The notes under the pieces were generated by a model that saw only the letters and a program-made list of their open reading frames with translations, was not told the origin of the DNA and searched no databases. DNA of 64,000 nt, taken from positions 124,001 to 188,000 of the forward strand of contig JAOCZO010000006.1 in the NCBI GenBank assembly GCA_026413255.1, written 5' to 3'. The stretch's first letter is position 1, and every line of letters starts with the position of its first letter. The translations under genes and the position numbers were made by a program. Source of the DNA: Fereydounia khargensis (taxonomy: Eukaryota; Basidiomycota; Ustilaginomycetes; Urocystidales; Fereydouniaceae). Below are positions 11,134 to 22,349 of the stretch, piece by piece.

Positions 11134-11971
11134 ATGTCTTCCATCTCGAACAAGATCTTCCGAACGGCCAACGCCCCCGCCGGCGCGCCCACTGAGACTG
11201 AGACCGTTGTTGTCCAGGCCATCCTCGACCTCGAGGCCAACGTCCCCGAGCTCAAGGCTGAGCTCCGACCCCTCCAGATCTCCGCTGCCAAGGAGGTCGA
11301 CGTCAAGGGCGGCAAGAAGGCTATTGTCATCTTCGTCCCCATGCCCCAGCTCAAGGCTTTCCACAAGATCCAGCAGAGGTGAGTTGATTTGCGATCGAAC
11401 AAGATGGTATCAAGGGAGGTAAACTGCGACGGCCATCGGCGGCACGTGCTTTAACTTGGGTGACGGTGGGGGCAAAGTGAGGCAGACGGCCAAGAGATCG
11501 AGGAGCTATGCGGGAAGTCTATGAGGAGGATCGAAGGAGGAAGTCGGAAGCCAGTCGCTGCAAGCACCATGGACAGAGCATTATCTGACCACCTCAACCT
11601 ACTTTTTGTGTTTCTCGCTATCATCCAGGCTCACCCGTGAGCTCGAGAAGAAGTTTTCGGACCGCCACGTCGTCTTCGTCGGCCAGCGACGAATCCTCCC
11701 CAAGCCCGGCCGCACCCAGTCCGGCAAGCAGATGCGCCCCCGTAACCGCACCCTTACCGCTGTCCACGAGAACATCCTCGAGGACCTTGTCTACCCCTCG
11801 GAGATCACTGGCAAGCGCACCCGTGTCGCCACTGACGGCAGCAAGCTGATCAAGTGCTTCCTCGACTCGAAGGACGCCACCTCGCTCGAGTACAAGCTCG
11901 ACAGCTTCAGCAGCGTGTACAAGAAGCTCACCGGCCGTGACGTCACCTTCATGTTCAGCAGCGACAACTAA
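11134..11971 (+). CDS. RPS7: small-subunit ribosomal protein eS7
   Basis: Exons 11134-11378 and 11629-11971 encode 195 aa. The start reads [19 protein letters not shown], followed by [20 protein letters not shown]-type sequence, then [20 protein letters not shown] and the C-terminus [12 protein letters not shown]. These are hallmark eS7 segments and the length matches fungal eS7. The intron (11379-11628) opens with GTGAGT and splits an Arg codon. The product is a component of the 40S subunit and its precursor. The gene is head to head with eS1, suggesting co-regulation of the two small-subunit proteins. Confidence 0.96.
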
Positions 11972-13216
11972 GCGCAGTCCTGAGGATAATGGATCACTCA
12001 TGAACACATTGCTTCTTGTGTGAACCCTTTCCGCTGTGGCTCGTTTGGCATTCTTGCACTTGTTCTGGATCACTCGCACGTCGTCATCTTTGATGTCTCC
12101 GTTTTATTCATCTTTCCCTCCCTCTTTCTCACTTCATACTCTCTGGCTGCCAGCGGGGCACGTATGGCAGTGAAGGATTGGCTGGCAAGTTGGGCCGAGA
12201 GAGGCGCTCTCACTCGAACACCTGATGATCGCCACTTCTCTTCCAGCTCAGTCCTTCAAGTACTTTTTCTCCCCAAAAATCGCCCTCCCCCTCCACCATG
12301 GTTGTTCGGCCCACGACAAAAATTTGCCTCTCAACTCTCCACGAGAGCAAAGCACTCCCGTTAAGCTGGCTTGGGCAAGGCCAGACTTGCGGGGCGAAGC
12401 ATATTCGTTGACAAGAATCAGGACTTGGATTGCCTGTTTCCATGTTGTTCGCCTGTGCCTCTGCACCTGTACTTCAAAACATGCCCAGATCCCATGCACA
12501 AAATAAACACCCGAGATCTTCCGAATCATCCCGATTGAGTCTTGCTTATGTCTGTTTCTGTCTGTGTCTGCCCTCTCTTGTGCTCTGTTTCCATGGTAAG
12601 GGCGAGAAAGTGTAGCTGTGCGAGTAGCTCGCCAGCCGCTGCACTGTAGCTGCTCGGAAAGAGCCAGGCGGAATCATCGGCAGAAAGCGCGGTACTCGAC
12701 AAAACTGCATCTGAAGCCACACATCGCCATTCTTTACTAACATTTCGTTTGGTTACTTTGTCGATTTTCTTGGCCTGTTATTTTCCCCAATTTTTTTTTT
12801 TGAATCGTTCACAAGACGGACTGAAAGTCATTGGCAATGCCAACACCATTTCTCAACCCAAGCACATGTTGCAATGAAGGAGAGGGCCTTGGGTGAAGCT
12901 GGTGGAGGAGAAGGGTGCGTCGACCTGCGCTTGATTCGGCCTGTTTCTCCAAGGGACGTGCCCGGTTCTGCCGAGTGCCGGCTACTGTCACTTGAAAAAC
13001 CCTGCCTGAACTGGCCCTTTCGCCCCCCCACGCAGGGCAACGCATCGCAACGCGGTCTGCCAAAGTACCGCGCATTAAATTTTCTCGCGCTTTCAGTTGT
13101 CACCCTCTCACTCACTCTGTAATCACTTTTCCTTCTTAGTGCCGACGAGAAAGCGCCGGCGAGAGTGACAATTTGGCGGCAAGTGGACGGCCACACTCAC
13201 TTTGCTCTGGAAATGA
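11972..13216. other. spacer upstream of RasGAP gene
   Basis: No coding frame is supported. A T-run lies at about 12788-12802. The right part probably holds the promoter and 5' UTR of the RasGAP gene; ATG ATC TGA at 13213-13221 would be a two-codon upstream ORF if it is in the leader. Confidence 0.45.
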
Positions 13217-13351
13217 TCTGAGCGCAGCAAGCAACAAAGGCTGCTCCCATCCTTCCGCTCATTCCCTCGCCCACACACACACGCACACCCCACCCACCTC
13301 ATCCAGACCCAAAGACACAAAGCGAAACAAAGCGACTGCGCCCACCCCAGA

Positions 13352-16300
13352 TTGGCCCCGGTCATTGCCTGCCAGCCAAGCAGTCAAATCAGTCAGCCGA
13401 CGCAGAAACGGCAACGTGGTCCGGTCCCCATTGCTGCCAAGCTCCAATCTCATTCTGGCCTTGTCGCTCCCTCCCCTCCTCGAACCCTCACCCGCACAGA
13501 CGCCAAGCTGCAGCATCCTCTCTGGCCCGATTACACCCCTCCTCAGTCCCCGATTCCATATCCACGAGGGGACGAGGAGGGGGTCCTTAGGTCCAGCTTT
13601 GAATCCTCATCCTTCCCAACCTCATCATCTCCTCATAATCAGGCATTTGTCACCGAACATCAGGTCCATGCCCACGGCATCTCCCGATCCTTCTCTCCCT
13701 CCACCAGGCCTTCTGCTCTCGGCCATGCTAACATAAAGCAATCAGGTCGACTGAATCCCTTCGCCAGATCCGCGTCACCCCCCTTCTCATCCGAAAGCTC
13801 CAGCCTTCGCGTACAGGACACTGATCGCAGCCGATTCCGCAACTCGATCTCCTCCCCGACATCTTCCCATATCCGCTCGCCGCTTGGTGCTGCTGACCTG
13901 GATGAATCCGCCAGTCTAGCCAGCAGTCTTCCCTCCGTGTCCAGATATGCATCCCCATTGACCGATTCGTCTTCTTTCCCGGCATTTGAGCACCCTCCCG
14001 ATCATCGCCTCGAGGTCCACTCTCAATCCAAGTCGACTTCCTCGTCTCGTGCTCGACCCCCTCTCCAGCCCGACTCGTACATAGGCTCCTCCTCGCAACG
14101 AAACATGCATTCAATCAGCAGCGACTCTCCTCAAACCGGGGGTCCCTCCAGACTACCAAGTACCCGTGCTCGTTCCGGCTCGGGCACTCTGCCAGGCCAG
14201 AGCCGAAACCAAGGAGAAGCCGAGGTTGCCTTGCCCGTCCGTATTTGGCACACTTCGGGCAGCATGGTCGCCTCTGCCCTGGCCAAGACTCCCCTGGTCC
14301 GCCAAAAGCTGTCCAAGAGGAGCTCATCCCAGGTCAAGTTTGACATTGGTCCGCCTGCCACCCACGACCGAGCCATCAGTCTCAAGAACGCCGCCCCTTC
14401 CTGGTTGCGCGAGAAGCCCAGCAAAACCCGGCTCACGTCGCCAAACTCTTCAGGCTCCAGCGGAGGACAATGGCGCCGAGCCACAGTCCTTTTCCGCGAC
14501 AATGGCGTCATCACTGTTCTCAACGAGGACCGTTCGCTTCTGCATTCCATTCAGTGCGCTAGTCTCTCGGCCACCGATATTCGCGTTATTGACGACTCTC
14601 TCTTCGGGATACCTAACGTACTCGGCATCTTCTCCAAGTCGTCCATCTTCACTCCGACCTCAGCATCCCTTCGTAGTGCAATGGGTACCCCGCTGGCTGA
14701 ACTCGCAAAGCAGGATCCAATCTTCCTCGAATTCCCCTCCGTCGCCAAGCTCAAGTACTGCCAGGCTCTTCTCCGCATCTACGCACAGCCCGAAGTCTAC
14801 GGTCCTTCAAGCTCTGCTTCTTCTGGCGGCACTCATCGTCGAATTCGTCAAATCGACATCACCATCTTTGAGGCAAAAAGCATTATGCCCAAGTTGCCCG
14901 TTGATTCCAACCCTGTCCCCCAGAACTACCAGTCACTTCGAGCGGCAAACGCGTACGGCATCGATTCCACCGTCGATGTCTCAGCTGACCATCCGAGGGC
15001 TTCTCTTGACTTTGACGAATCAATGGCTCGTGCACAGGCTGCGCTCGACGAGAAGATGGCAAAGGAGGCCAAAACTTCAGCTGAAGACTCCGCTCCGACT
15101 CAAGAGACTGAAATCCTGGTGACCGAGAAGAACGTCACGGAACCGGATGTATTCTCATCCGTGGATCAAGCTTCGGAGCCCGACAACAATGGTAGACTCA
15201 GTAGAGCCGAATCCGTCAACGACAGTGCCTCTCAAACCGCCGACGACGTCAGTTCCGTGGAGGAGCAGATGAGCGGACCCGTCAGTGGCCTGTCTGGCTC
15301 TGCTCGCTTCACACAGCCGTCAGCTCCGTCACTGCTTGCCTCTGGCGGCCCCTTGCCCACATCTGTCAAGCCGCCCCTCAGTCGGAGACAGGATAAGGAT
15401 CTCTACACATCGTCATCCTTCGATCGATACTGCCGCGTCATCCTCAACGGTGAATTGGTTGCCCGGACGCGTCCCCGGCTGACGGGCGGAGACGCGTTTA
15501 ATGTGGAAAAGTTTAGGCTGACGGACCTATCCGACGTTCAAAGCCTTACCGTCGAGGTGATGCACGGTACCCAAAAGACTGGGATCAGCACCGCAACGGG
15601 ACAAGCCAGTATCTCCCAAAAGTATGTTCTCCTCGGAATCGTTGAGGTACCGATCGACTCCCTACGACGTGGTGAGGAGATTGAGGGTCGCTTCCCCATC
15701 TGGTCCACGTCCACAATTCAGACGGTCAACGGCCCCGATGGTGAGGGGAAGGCCACGTCAACATACTCTAAAGGTCTTGTCGGAGAGCTCAAGATGTCTA
15801 TCCGGGTCCGTGAGGACACTGTTTTACCACTCCACATGTACGATGAGGTCGAAAGGCGGCTTCAGGACAGCGATGCACCCGAATTGGTCTTTGGTCTTTC
15901 GCGCCAGCTCAGTGAGGACACGGTGATCCCGCATCTAATCGACATCTGGGCCGCTTCTGGTACCATCACCGAACGGATTGCAGCCATCGCAGATATGGAG
16001 AGTGTCACATGGGGGGATCGGCTCGAGCCAGAGCTCCTCTTCCGTGCCAACACTCTCTTGTCCCGCTCTGTTGATCGCTTCCAACGTCTCCTCGCATTCT
16101 CCTGGCTGGAAGACTGTGTTGGTCCCACGGTCAAGGCCGTCTGCGAGGAGATGCGGCCGGCCGTCGTGGCGAATGAGTTCCCGGATCGACCTGATGGCAA
16201 CGCCGATTACTCCGCGTTGGCCAAGTCGCCCGTGCTGGGTACCACCGGCACTGCTTATTCAACCTTTGACCTTCCCATGACTGTCGATCGACTGCGAAAG

Positions 16301-18025
16301 CTATGTGAGACATTGTGGGAGAACATTTACTCTCATCGACACGAGTGCCCCGCCGATCTACGAACCGTCCTCAGTGACATTCGAGCCAAGGTGAATGCGA
16401 GGTACCGCCGATCCACCTCTACCAAGCCTGGAATCCAGGGTGTTGGTGCATTCATCTTCCTCAGGCTCTTCTGCGCTGCCCTCAACGCCCCTCAGCTCTA
16501 CGGACTGACGCCGGCCCAGCCAAGTCGTGCCTCGCAGCGCAAGCTACTGTTGCTGTCCAAGGTACTGCTGGCCTTGGCCAACAAGAAGCCATCGTTCGAC
16601 AAGGACAAGGACCGCGAGCTGCTCCCGCTCAATGACTTTCTCAAGACTTACTCGGCTGCCTTTGACGACTATATTACCGTCGTTTCCACAAAGCCACCGA
16701 CAAAAGCCGAAACCAAGCTGCTCGGTATCAGCTACGAGGATGACCAAGATCTGCAGCGTGCAGCACGGCGCAAGTTGGCTTCACTGGCTCCTTTGCATCG
16801 CGAGTCTATCCCGACAGCGCCATATATGCTTGACAAAGCGGCAGCGTTGGCCTCCTTTGTGTCTTTTATCGTCCGTGCTGCCGAGGAGTGTGAGTACGAG
16901 GCTAGAGACGTTCTCAGTGAGGATGAGCTCGTTGGTCATGACAAGGAAAGCAGCGTCAGTGGAATCATGGCGCTCAAGCGCAAACGCTCTGAGATCGAAA
17001 GGCGCGTTGACAACATGATAGACCTGTGCTGCGATATCGAGGACAAAGTCGGCATTCTCATTGAACAGGCCGGCTTCAACCCCAAGCCTCTCCGGACGGT
17101 CAAGACTCGACTTACGCTGTTACGCTCAGGAGAGGTGCGCCCAGTAAGCTCGGTTGTGACGGCGGGCAAGGATGCGGGCCCTTCGCCGCGGTCGTTGCAC
17201 GGAGAGACCGGTGATGCCTCCTTCTCGTCTCTTGCCTCGTCGACGTCCAGTTTCGCCACGGTTCTCGGCGAAGGCGACACGGTCGCGCGATACACACCGT
17301 CGCCGTCTAGTTCTTCCAACGGGCAGCGGAGCCGAAGGGCTACGATCACTGCGGCCGCGTTCCGGTCTCCTCCAAGGGATCAGGAATTCACTGTTGTTCG
17401 TGACGATGGTCGGATCGCTTCACCTTCGGGTGAGTCGGATCGGTCCATGCTTCAGGGGTCACCGATGCGACGTGGCTCTTCCAGTGGCGGGTATGACGAG
17501 TCCTTCTTCCAGCGCAATCGCCTTTTCCGCGCAGAGGCGAGTACCGCAGAAGATGACAGTTTCGATGACGAGCTTGGCCGTGCGTACCGCGATCTGCGAC
17601 GTCAAGAGGCACAGGCATCGGCGCACGAAAAGGTGGCCAACTACGTGGCATCTCTGGAGGTGCCGAACCGGCGCGAATCTCCTCGGAATGAGGATGGCTC
17701 TACCGAGTCGGCAGCCCAGACGCCAAGGCTACAGCAGACAGAAACCGTCGAACCTTCAAAGGGCGGGGACTTTGGCTCGCCTCGGCGTCTAGGAACTCGT
17801 TCATCCTTCGTGACACCCAAATCGGCCAACAACACTGCGAACACGATGACATCTAGACGTCACTCCAGCGACCTGGCTCGTCTCGCCCGTCCGACTCGCA
17901 ACCTGGGTGAAACGCCCGAAGAAGTCCAAAACAATCCTATCCCATCTGGCATGCCTGCTGGAGCCGTGGGCAAAATGATCGGAGCCAGTGTTGAGAAGAA
18001 GAAAAAGTGGTGGAACCGCTCCTGA
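13352..18025 (+). CDS. Ras GTPase-activating protein, PH-like + C2 + RasGAP (Bud2/SynGAP-like)
   Basis: A single frame is open from 13217 to the stop at 18025. Numbered from 13352 it gives 1557 aa. The first about 350 residues are Ser/Pro-rich. A PH-like segment starts about residue 374 (WRRATVLFRDNGVITVL), a C2 domain about 690-800 (FDRYCRVILNGELVARTRP), and the RasGAP domain about 850-1200. The RasGAP carries the arginine finger in LLFRANTLLS (R898) and the FLRLFCAALNAPQLYGL motif. This order matches SynGAP and fungal Bud2/Cla2 proteins, which stimulate GTP hydrolysis by Rsr1/Ras-type GTPases in polarity. The tail ends KKKKWWNRS with no lipid motif. There is no in-frame ATG before 14105 (residue 252), so the start is either there or in a short upstream exon I could not define. 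Confidence 0.88.
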   Translation: MAPVIACQPSSQISQPTQKRQRGPVPIAAKLQSHSGLVAPSPPRTLTRTDAKLQHPLWPDYTPPQSPIPYPRGDEEGVLRSSFESSSFPTSSSPHNQAFVTEHQVHAHGISRSFSPSTRPSALGHANIKQSGRLNPFARSASPPFSSESSSLRVQDTDRSRFRNSISSPTSSHIRSPLGAADLDESASLASSLPSVSRYASPLTDSSSFPAFEHPPDHRLEVHSQSKSTSSSRARPPLQPDSYIGSSSQRNMHSISSDSPQTGGPSRLPSTRARSGSGTLPGQSRNQGEAEVALPVRIWHTSGSMVASALAKTPLVRQKLSKRSSSQVKFDIGPPATHDRAISLKNAAPSWLREKPSKTRLTSPNSSGSSGGQWRRATVLFRDNGVITVLNEDRSLLHSIQCASLSATDIRVIDDSLFGIPNVLGIFSKSSIFTPTSASLRSAMGTPLAELAKQDPIFLEFPSVAKLKYCQALLRIYAQPEVYGPSSSASSGGTHRRIRQIDITIFEAKSIMPKLPVDSNPVPQNYQSLRAANAYGIDSTVDVSADHPRASLDFDESMARAQAALDEKMAKEAKTSAEDSAPTQETEILVTEKNVTEPDVFSSVDQASEPDNNGRLSRAESVNDSASQTADDVSSVEEQMSGPVSGLSGSARFTQPSAPSLLASGGPLPTSVKPPLSRRQDKDLYTSSSFDRYCRVILNGELVARTRPRLTGGDAFNVEKFRLTDLSDVQSLTVEVMHGTQKTGISTATGQASISQKYVLLGIVEVPIDSLRRGEEIEGRFPIWSTSTIQTVNGPDGEGKATSTYSKGLVGELKMSIRVREDTVLPLHMYDEVERRLQDSDAPELVFGLSRQLSEDTVIPHLIDIWAASGTITERIAAIADMESVTWGDRLEPELLFRANTLLSRSVDRFQRLLAFSWLEDCVGPTVKAVCEEMRPAVVANEFPDRPDGNADYSALAKSPVLGTTGTAYSTFDLPMTVDRLRKLCETLWENIYSHRHECPADLRTVLSDIRAKVNARYRRSTSTKPGIQGVGAFIFLRLFCAALNAPQLYGLTPAQPSRASQRKLLLLSKVLLALANKKPSFDKDKDRELLPLNDFLKTYSAAFDDYITVVSTKPPTKAETKLLGISYEDDQDLQRAARRKLASLAPLHRESIPTAPYMLDKAAALASFVSFIVRAAEECEYEARDVLSEDELVGHDKESSVSGIMALKRKRSEIERRVDNMIDLCCDIEDKVGILIEQAGFNPKPLRTVKTRLTLLRSGEVRPVSSVVTAGKDAGPSPRSLHGETGDASFSSLASSTSSFATVLGEGDTVARYTPSPSSSSNGQRSRRATITAAAFRSPPRDQEFTVVRDDGRIASPSGESDRSMLQGSPMRRGSSSGGYDESFFQRNRLFRAEASTAEDDSFDDELGRAYRDLRRQEAQASAHEKVANYVASLEVPNRRESPRNEDGSTESAAQTPRLQQTETVEPSKGGDFGSPRRLGTRSSFVTPKSANNTANTMTSRRHSSDLARLARPTRNLGETPEEVQNNPIPSGMPAGAVGKMIGASVEKKKKWWNRS

Positions 18026-18378
18026 TATCTCTTTTCCTCTCTCACATACGAGCCAATCGTCTACCGTATCTTACTTTCACTATTTTCTGTACATGCCGCA
18101 CAGAGCAACGCACCTATCCAAGCTCCTGTACTTGTAAGGACCACATGAAGGTCCTCGCCGTCTCTCTCCCATTCATATCCTCCTTGTTAGTTCTTGTTAT
18201 CACACACACTCCCCTTTGCAATCGCAACGTCCTCATTTGCATTTCGACATGGACACGGGCAGTCATCGCACGTCGGGAGGGCATGTGAGAGCATTGTAGC
18301 TTTTTTTTGGTGACGGGGGACGTTGTACACTATACAAATGGGGTGAAGGCAAACTATGATAGGGGAGGGAGTGGGTGG
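18026..18378. other. convergent 3' spacer
   Basis: Spacer between the RasGAP stop (+) and the uS4m stop (-). It is T-rich near 18300 (T8) and holds nothing else I can name; likely the two 3' ends. Confidence 0.5.
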
Positions 18379-19633
18379 TTACGCCTGCTTGGGAGCAGCG
18401 CTGCGGTTGGATTTAGAAGCAGCCTGGACCATAGCCTGGGCTACGTCAGACCTCCAGCCACGGACGGCCTTGGTTCGTCCCCAGCCCCTCCTGAGTGCCA
18501 CACGCTTCAAGTCGCGGTCCCTCGCTCGGGCCTTTTCAAAGCCGTTGGGCGAGACCTTTCCAGTGAGCTTGATGCGGCGGTCGTCACCACGGACACGTGG
18601 CGAGTTGCGAGCGTACAGCTCCCACGCCATGGAGTAGAGCTCGCCTCCCGCGGGGTACGGAGACGGCAAGTCAGTTCGGTAGCCATCCTTGTGCGGTACG
18701 ATGGTCGGGTGTCGGACGTAAATCACAGAGCAGGTCGTGAATGACGGCTCGAGGTACGGTGGGATGAACAAGAAAGGCGCAGCGAATGGTGGAAGGTTGA
18801 ACGGGCGCACGCCAGGCGGGAGCTCCTTGACCTTGTCTTTCCCCTTGCTGCTCTTCTTCTCGGCAATGTCTGCTGGGGCGGGTGCTGCCGCCTCTGTCTC
18901 CGTCTCGGCCTCTGGCTTGGCATCCTCAGGGGCAGTGGCAGCCTCTGCGCTCTCCTCATCTTGAGACGGCTTCTCGTTCCCCTCCACGATATCCTTCGCC
19001 TTCTGCTGGAGGGCCTTCTTGGCGAGTTCCTCGCTGAGCATGGGGACCGACTTTGGGTCTACGCTGATCAGGTCGCCTGGGCTGAGGAGGGTGTTTGGGT
19101 TTGCGCACTTGTGTCCGTTGAGGGTGACCTTGCCCTGCACGACGAGAGAACGAGCCTCGTACGCGCTACGGGCAAAGCAGGAGCGGAAGACGACGACGTC
19201 GAGACGCCTCTCCACGTCGCGCATGAACAGACTGGCCGTCGGCATGCGCTGAGCAGCGGGCTCCTGGACGCCGAAACGACGAGCGCGGATTGCGCGCTCA
19301 ATAGCACCACCATGTCGAGCAGCACCCTTGGGAGGAAGGAAGCGCGGCAGGTCGGAGGGCAGGAACCAGCGCTTGAATCGCTTCTCGGGAATCCAGTCGC
19401 CGTGGTAGGCCCTGAGGAAGCGCTTGGATCGCCATCGCTGCTGGTACATGGTCAGAGAGGTCTTGGTGAACGACGTTTGCGACGCATAGTTGGGCACCGT
19501 AGACCGCGCAATAAGGTTGTATAGGTTCTTTGGCGACCACGACTGTGAAAAAGTTGGTAAGAGTAATGGTTAGTTCAGGATTCTATAGAGCGGGCAGGTC
19601 AGGCCAGCTTGGCCAACTCACCATGCGTGGCAT
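18379..19633 (-). CDS. NAM9: mitochondrial small-subunit ribosomal protein uS4m (Nam9-like)
   Basis: Exons 19633-19622 and 19542-18379 give 391 aa starting MPRMSWSPKNLYNLIARST. The S4 RNA-binding domain is at about residues 116-167 and reads RRLDVVVFRSCFARSAYEAR, then VQGKVTLNGHKCANPNTLLS. The KRFLRAYHGDWIPEKRFKR segment before it and an Ala/Glu-rich linker at about 195-250 followed by a conserved C-terminal block fit fungal Nam9. The product is expected in the mitochondrial 37S subunit. An in-frame upstream ATG at 19669 would add 12 residues (MRKANVFSHDAI); I chose the inner ATG because fungal relatives begin with MPR. The gene is divergent from the SAM synthetase gene. Confidence 0.9.
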
Positions 19634-20474
19634 GATCGCATCGTGACTAAACACGTTCGCCTTCCTCATGCTGTGCGGTGCGGTCCGTCGTCCTTTGCGT
19701 GGATACGGAGAAAGCGAAGGGTGGAGTGAATAGGCGGCGGCGGTGAACGGAACGGTGTCTGACTTGAGAAGAAGTCGTGGTGCAGTCGAGGAAAATCTGA
19801 CCAACATCACGTGAACTAGTCAGCCAACTCCGGATCTGTCGCACGAGAGTGGGCCGACTCCAAGCCGGGCATGACGGACACGGCCAGACACGGTCACTGA
19901 CCGAATGGGAAAGCACGCCATACCTGCCCACGCCTGCAGATCAGACAGATCCCCCTTCACTTTAGTGTTCTCGTTGAATTCAAGTGCTCCACGGTTTGAA
20001 TAGAGAGTTTCATTTTTTCTAATCTGCCCGCTCATTTCGGTTTGGATGACTGTCACGTTCACTCGACGCGAAGGCTGGCTGGCTGGCTTTACGCACATTT
20101 TTTTTTTCTCTCTTGCGTTTCAGGTGCCTTTTCTTCCGAGTTTTTCGTGCAGCACTGAGTTGGGGGAGGGGGCGTGCGCAGTTGCGTTGGAGTGTTGGGC
20201 TCAGAACGAGAAGGAAAGGGCAAGACAGCTGATTTCTTCTTCTCGGACAGCGGCGGCAGCAGCAGCAGCAGCAGTGAGTGACGACGACATCTTCAGTATC
20301 CTTCCAGCAATCTAGCACGCACGCACGCACGCCTGCACAGCACCTGGCCTAGTCCCCCAACCCTGTTCGTGCCTCCCTCCTTCTGCCTGCTCTTTTAAAA
20401 CTTCGCTTCCTTCCGCCGATCTTTTCCTTCTGCTCCCTTCCTTCTCCCCACATCACGCATATCACCACATCACC
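19634..20474. promoter_or_regulatory. divergent promoter region, uS4m / SAM synthetase
   Basis: This 841-bp region lies between two divergent start codons. Features seen are a T8 run near 20100, a short GCA/GCAGC repeat near 20255-20275, an ACGC run at about 20318-20335, a TTTTAAAA at about 20393, and a strong CT-rich stretch from 20360 to 20455 directly before the SAM synthetase ATG, as is common upstream of highly expressed fungal genes. Confidence 0.5.
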
Positions 20475-21857
20475 ATGTCGTCTGCTACCCGAGTTCTCCC
20501 TGAGGGTCACTTCCTCTTCACTTCGTACGTGTTCCCCCGTTTGCTGGCATCATGATCATCTCCATCTCCTGCGCCCAGTCGATGATACTTGATAACTGAT
20601 CTTTGGCATTTGTTTTCCCTCTCTAGCGAGTCGGTCGGTGAGGGTCACCCCGACAAGATCTGCGACCAGGTCTCGGATGCCATTCTTGTACGTGTTGTGA
20701 AACTAGGCTCGCAGCACTTTTGGTGAATGGCAGTGCTAACCACGCATTTCGCGCTTGTTCTTGTTTTTCTTATTGCGTTTTGGTTCTTATCGCAACAGGA
20801 CGCCTGCCTGGAGCAGGACCCCAACTCGAAGGTTGCCTGCGAGACTGCCGCCAAGACCGGTATGATCATGGTCTTTGGTGAGATCAGCACCAAGGCTCAG
20901 ATCGACTACCAGAAGGTCATCCGTCAGACCATCAAGCAGATCGGCTACGACTCGTCCGAGAAGGGCTTTGACTACAACACCTGCAACGTCCTTGTTGCCA
21001 TCGAGCAGCAGTCTCCTGACATTGCCCAGGGTCTCGACCACGGTTCGCTCGAGGAGCACGGTGCCGGTGACCAGGGTATCATGTTCGGCTACGCTACCGA
21101 CGAGACCGAGGAGCTCATGCCCCTGACCCTCATGCTTGCCCACAAGCTCAACCTTGCCATGTCTGCCGCTCGTCGTGACGGCACTCTCGGCTGGCTCCGA
21201 CCCGACTCCAAGACCCAGGTTACCGTCGAGTACAAGAAGGACGGCGGTGCCACCGTTCCTCTCCGTGTCGACACTGTCGTCATCTCCACCCAGCACGCTG
21301 AGGAAATCTCGACTGAGGACCTCCGTCGCGAGATCAAGGACAAGATCATCAACAAGGTCATCCCCGCCAACCTGCTTGACGAGAACACCATCTACCACAT
21401 CCAGCCCTCGGGCCGTTTCGTTATCGGCGGTCCCCAGGGAGACGCCGGTCTTACTGGCCGAAAGATCATTGTCGACACCTACGGTGGATGGGGTGCCCAC
21501 GGTGGTGGAGCTTTCTCCGGAAAGGACTTCTCCAAGGTCGACCGATCGGCTGCCTACACTGCCCGATGGGTTGCCAAGTCTCTCGTCGCCGCTGGCCTCG
21601 CCCGCCGTGTCCTCGTTCAGTTCTCGTATGCCATCGGTGTCGCCGACCCCCTCTCGATCTTCGTCGACTCGTACGGCACCGGCAAGAAGAGCGACGCCGA
21701 GCTCGTCGACATTGTCCGCAAGAACTTCAATCTCCGACCCGGTGTCATCGTCAAGGACCTCGGTCTCCAGAAGCCCCAGTACCTCGCTACTGCCGCCGGT
21801 GGTCACTTTGGCCGCCCCGAGTTCTCCTGGGAGAAGCCCAAGCAGCTCAAGTTCTAA
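20475..21857 (+). CDS. SAM2: S-adenosylmethionine synthetase
   Basis: Exons 20475-20524, 20627-20687 and 20799-21857 encode 389 aa. The enzyme makes S-adenosylmethionine from methionine and ATP in the cytosol. The start [20 protein letters not shown] runs into [15 protein letters not shown], the first signature. [18 protein letters not shown] carries the ATP-binding hexapeptide, and [19 protein letters not shown] is the P-loop-like signature. The C-terminus [16 protein letters not shown] is typical. Both introns use GTACGT donors and the first falls inside the N-terminal catalytic region. All known active-site blocks are present, so it should be functional. The symbol follows yeast naming; the window shows only one copy. 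Confidence 0.97.
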
Positions 21858-22349
21858 GCTAGCTAGAGCTGCTCTAGCCTCCCTCTTGTTATCTCCTTTT
21901 CTTTTTTAAACGTCCATTTCGATTGGGTCGATTCAACATCGTACCTCCCTTTTTGTGACTCTCAAGTCGCACGAAAACTTTTTCTTGAAAGATTCCCCCA
22001 CACTGCCACGACAGTGTGAACACCGCAGCACTTGCTTTCTTCCTTTTCCCATTCAACCCCTTGTGTTATTTGCCCCGACTCAACCCTTGCTGCGATAGAA
22101 AGGTTGTTCTCTTGTCCCGTCCCGTTGGTACCCACATGTCATGATACTTGCACCCAACACTCATCTGTAATACAATGCACGTCAACCGTGGAAACATCAC
22201 TATCCCTACATCGTGAATCATTCCCTGTGTGTATAGAAACATTCCAAAAACCCCTAGAGGAAAACAAAAGTTGATGTTGCGGAACGGAACGAAATTGATT
22301 TGCGTGGTATGAGAATCCAGCAGGACTGAGACGTGCAAAGTAAAGCAAG
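21858..22349. other. convergent 3' spacer
   Basis: Spacer between the stops of SAM synthetase (+) and the amino-acid permease (-). No gene or repeat is supported. An inverted pair around 22000-22020 (CACTGCCACGACAGTG) could form a small hairpin 140-160 bp after the SAM synthetase stop. Confidence 0.45.

Noticed and set aside
20787-21806. 339-residue minus-strand frame opposite SAM synthetase
   Set aside because: Mirror of biased codons in the sense gene, no motif of its own.
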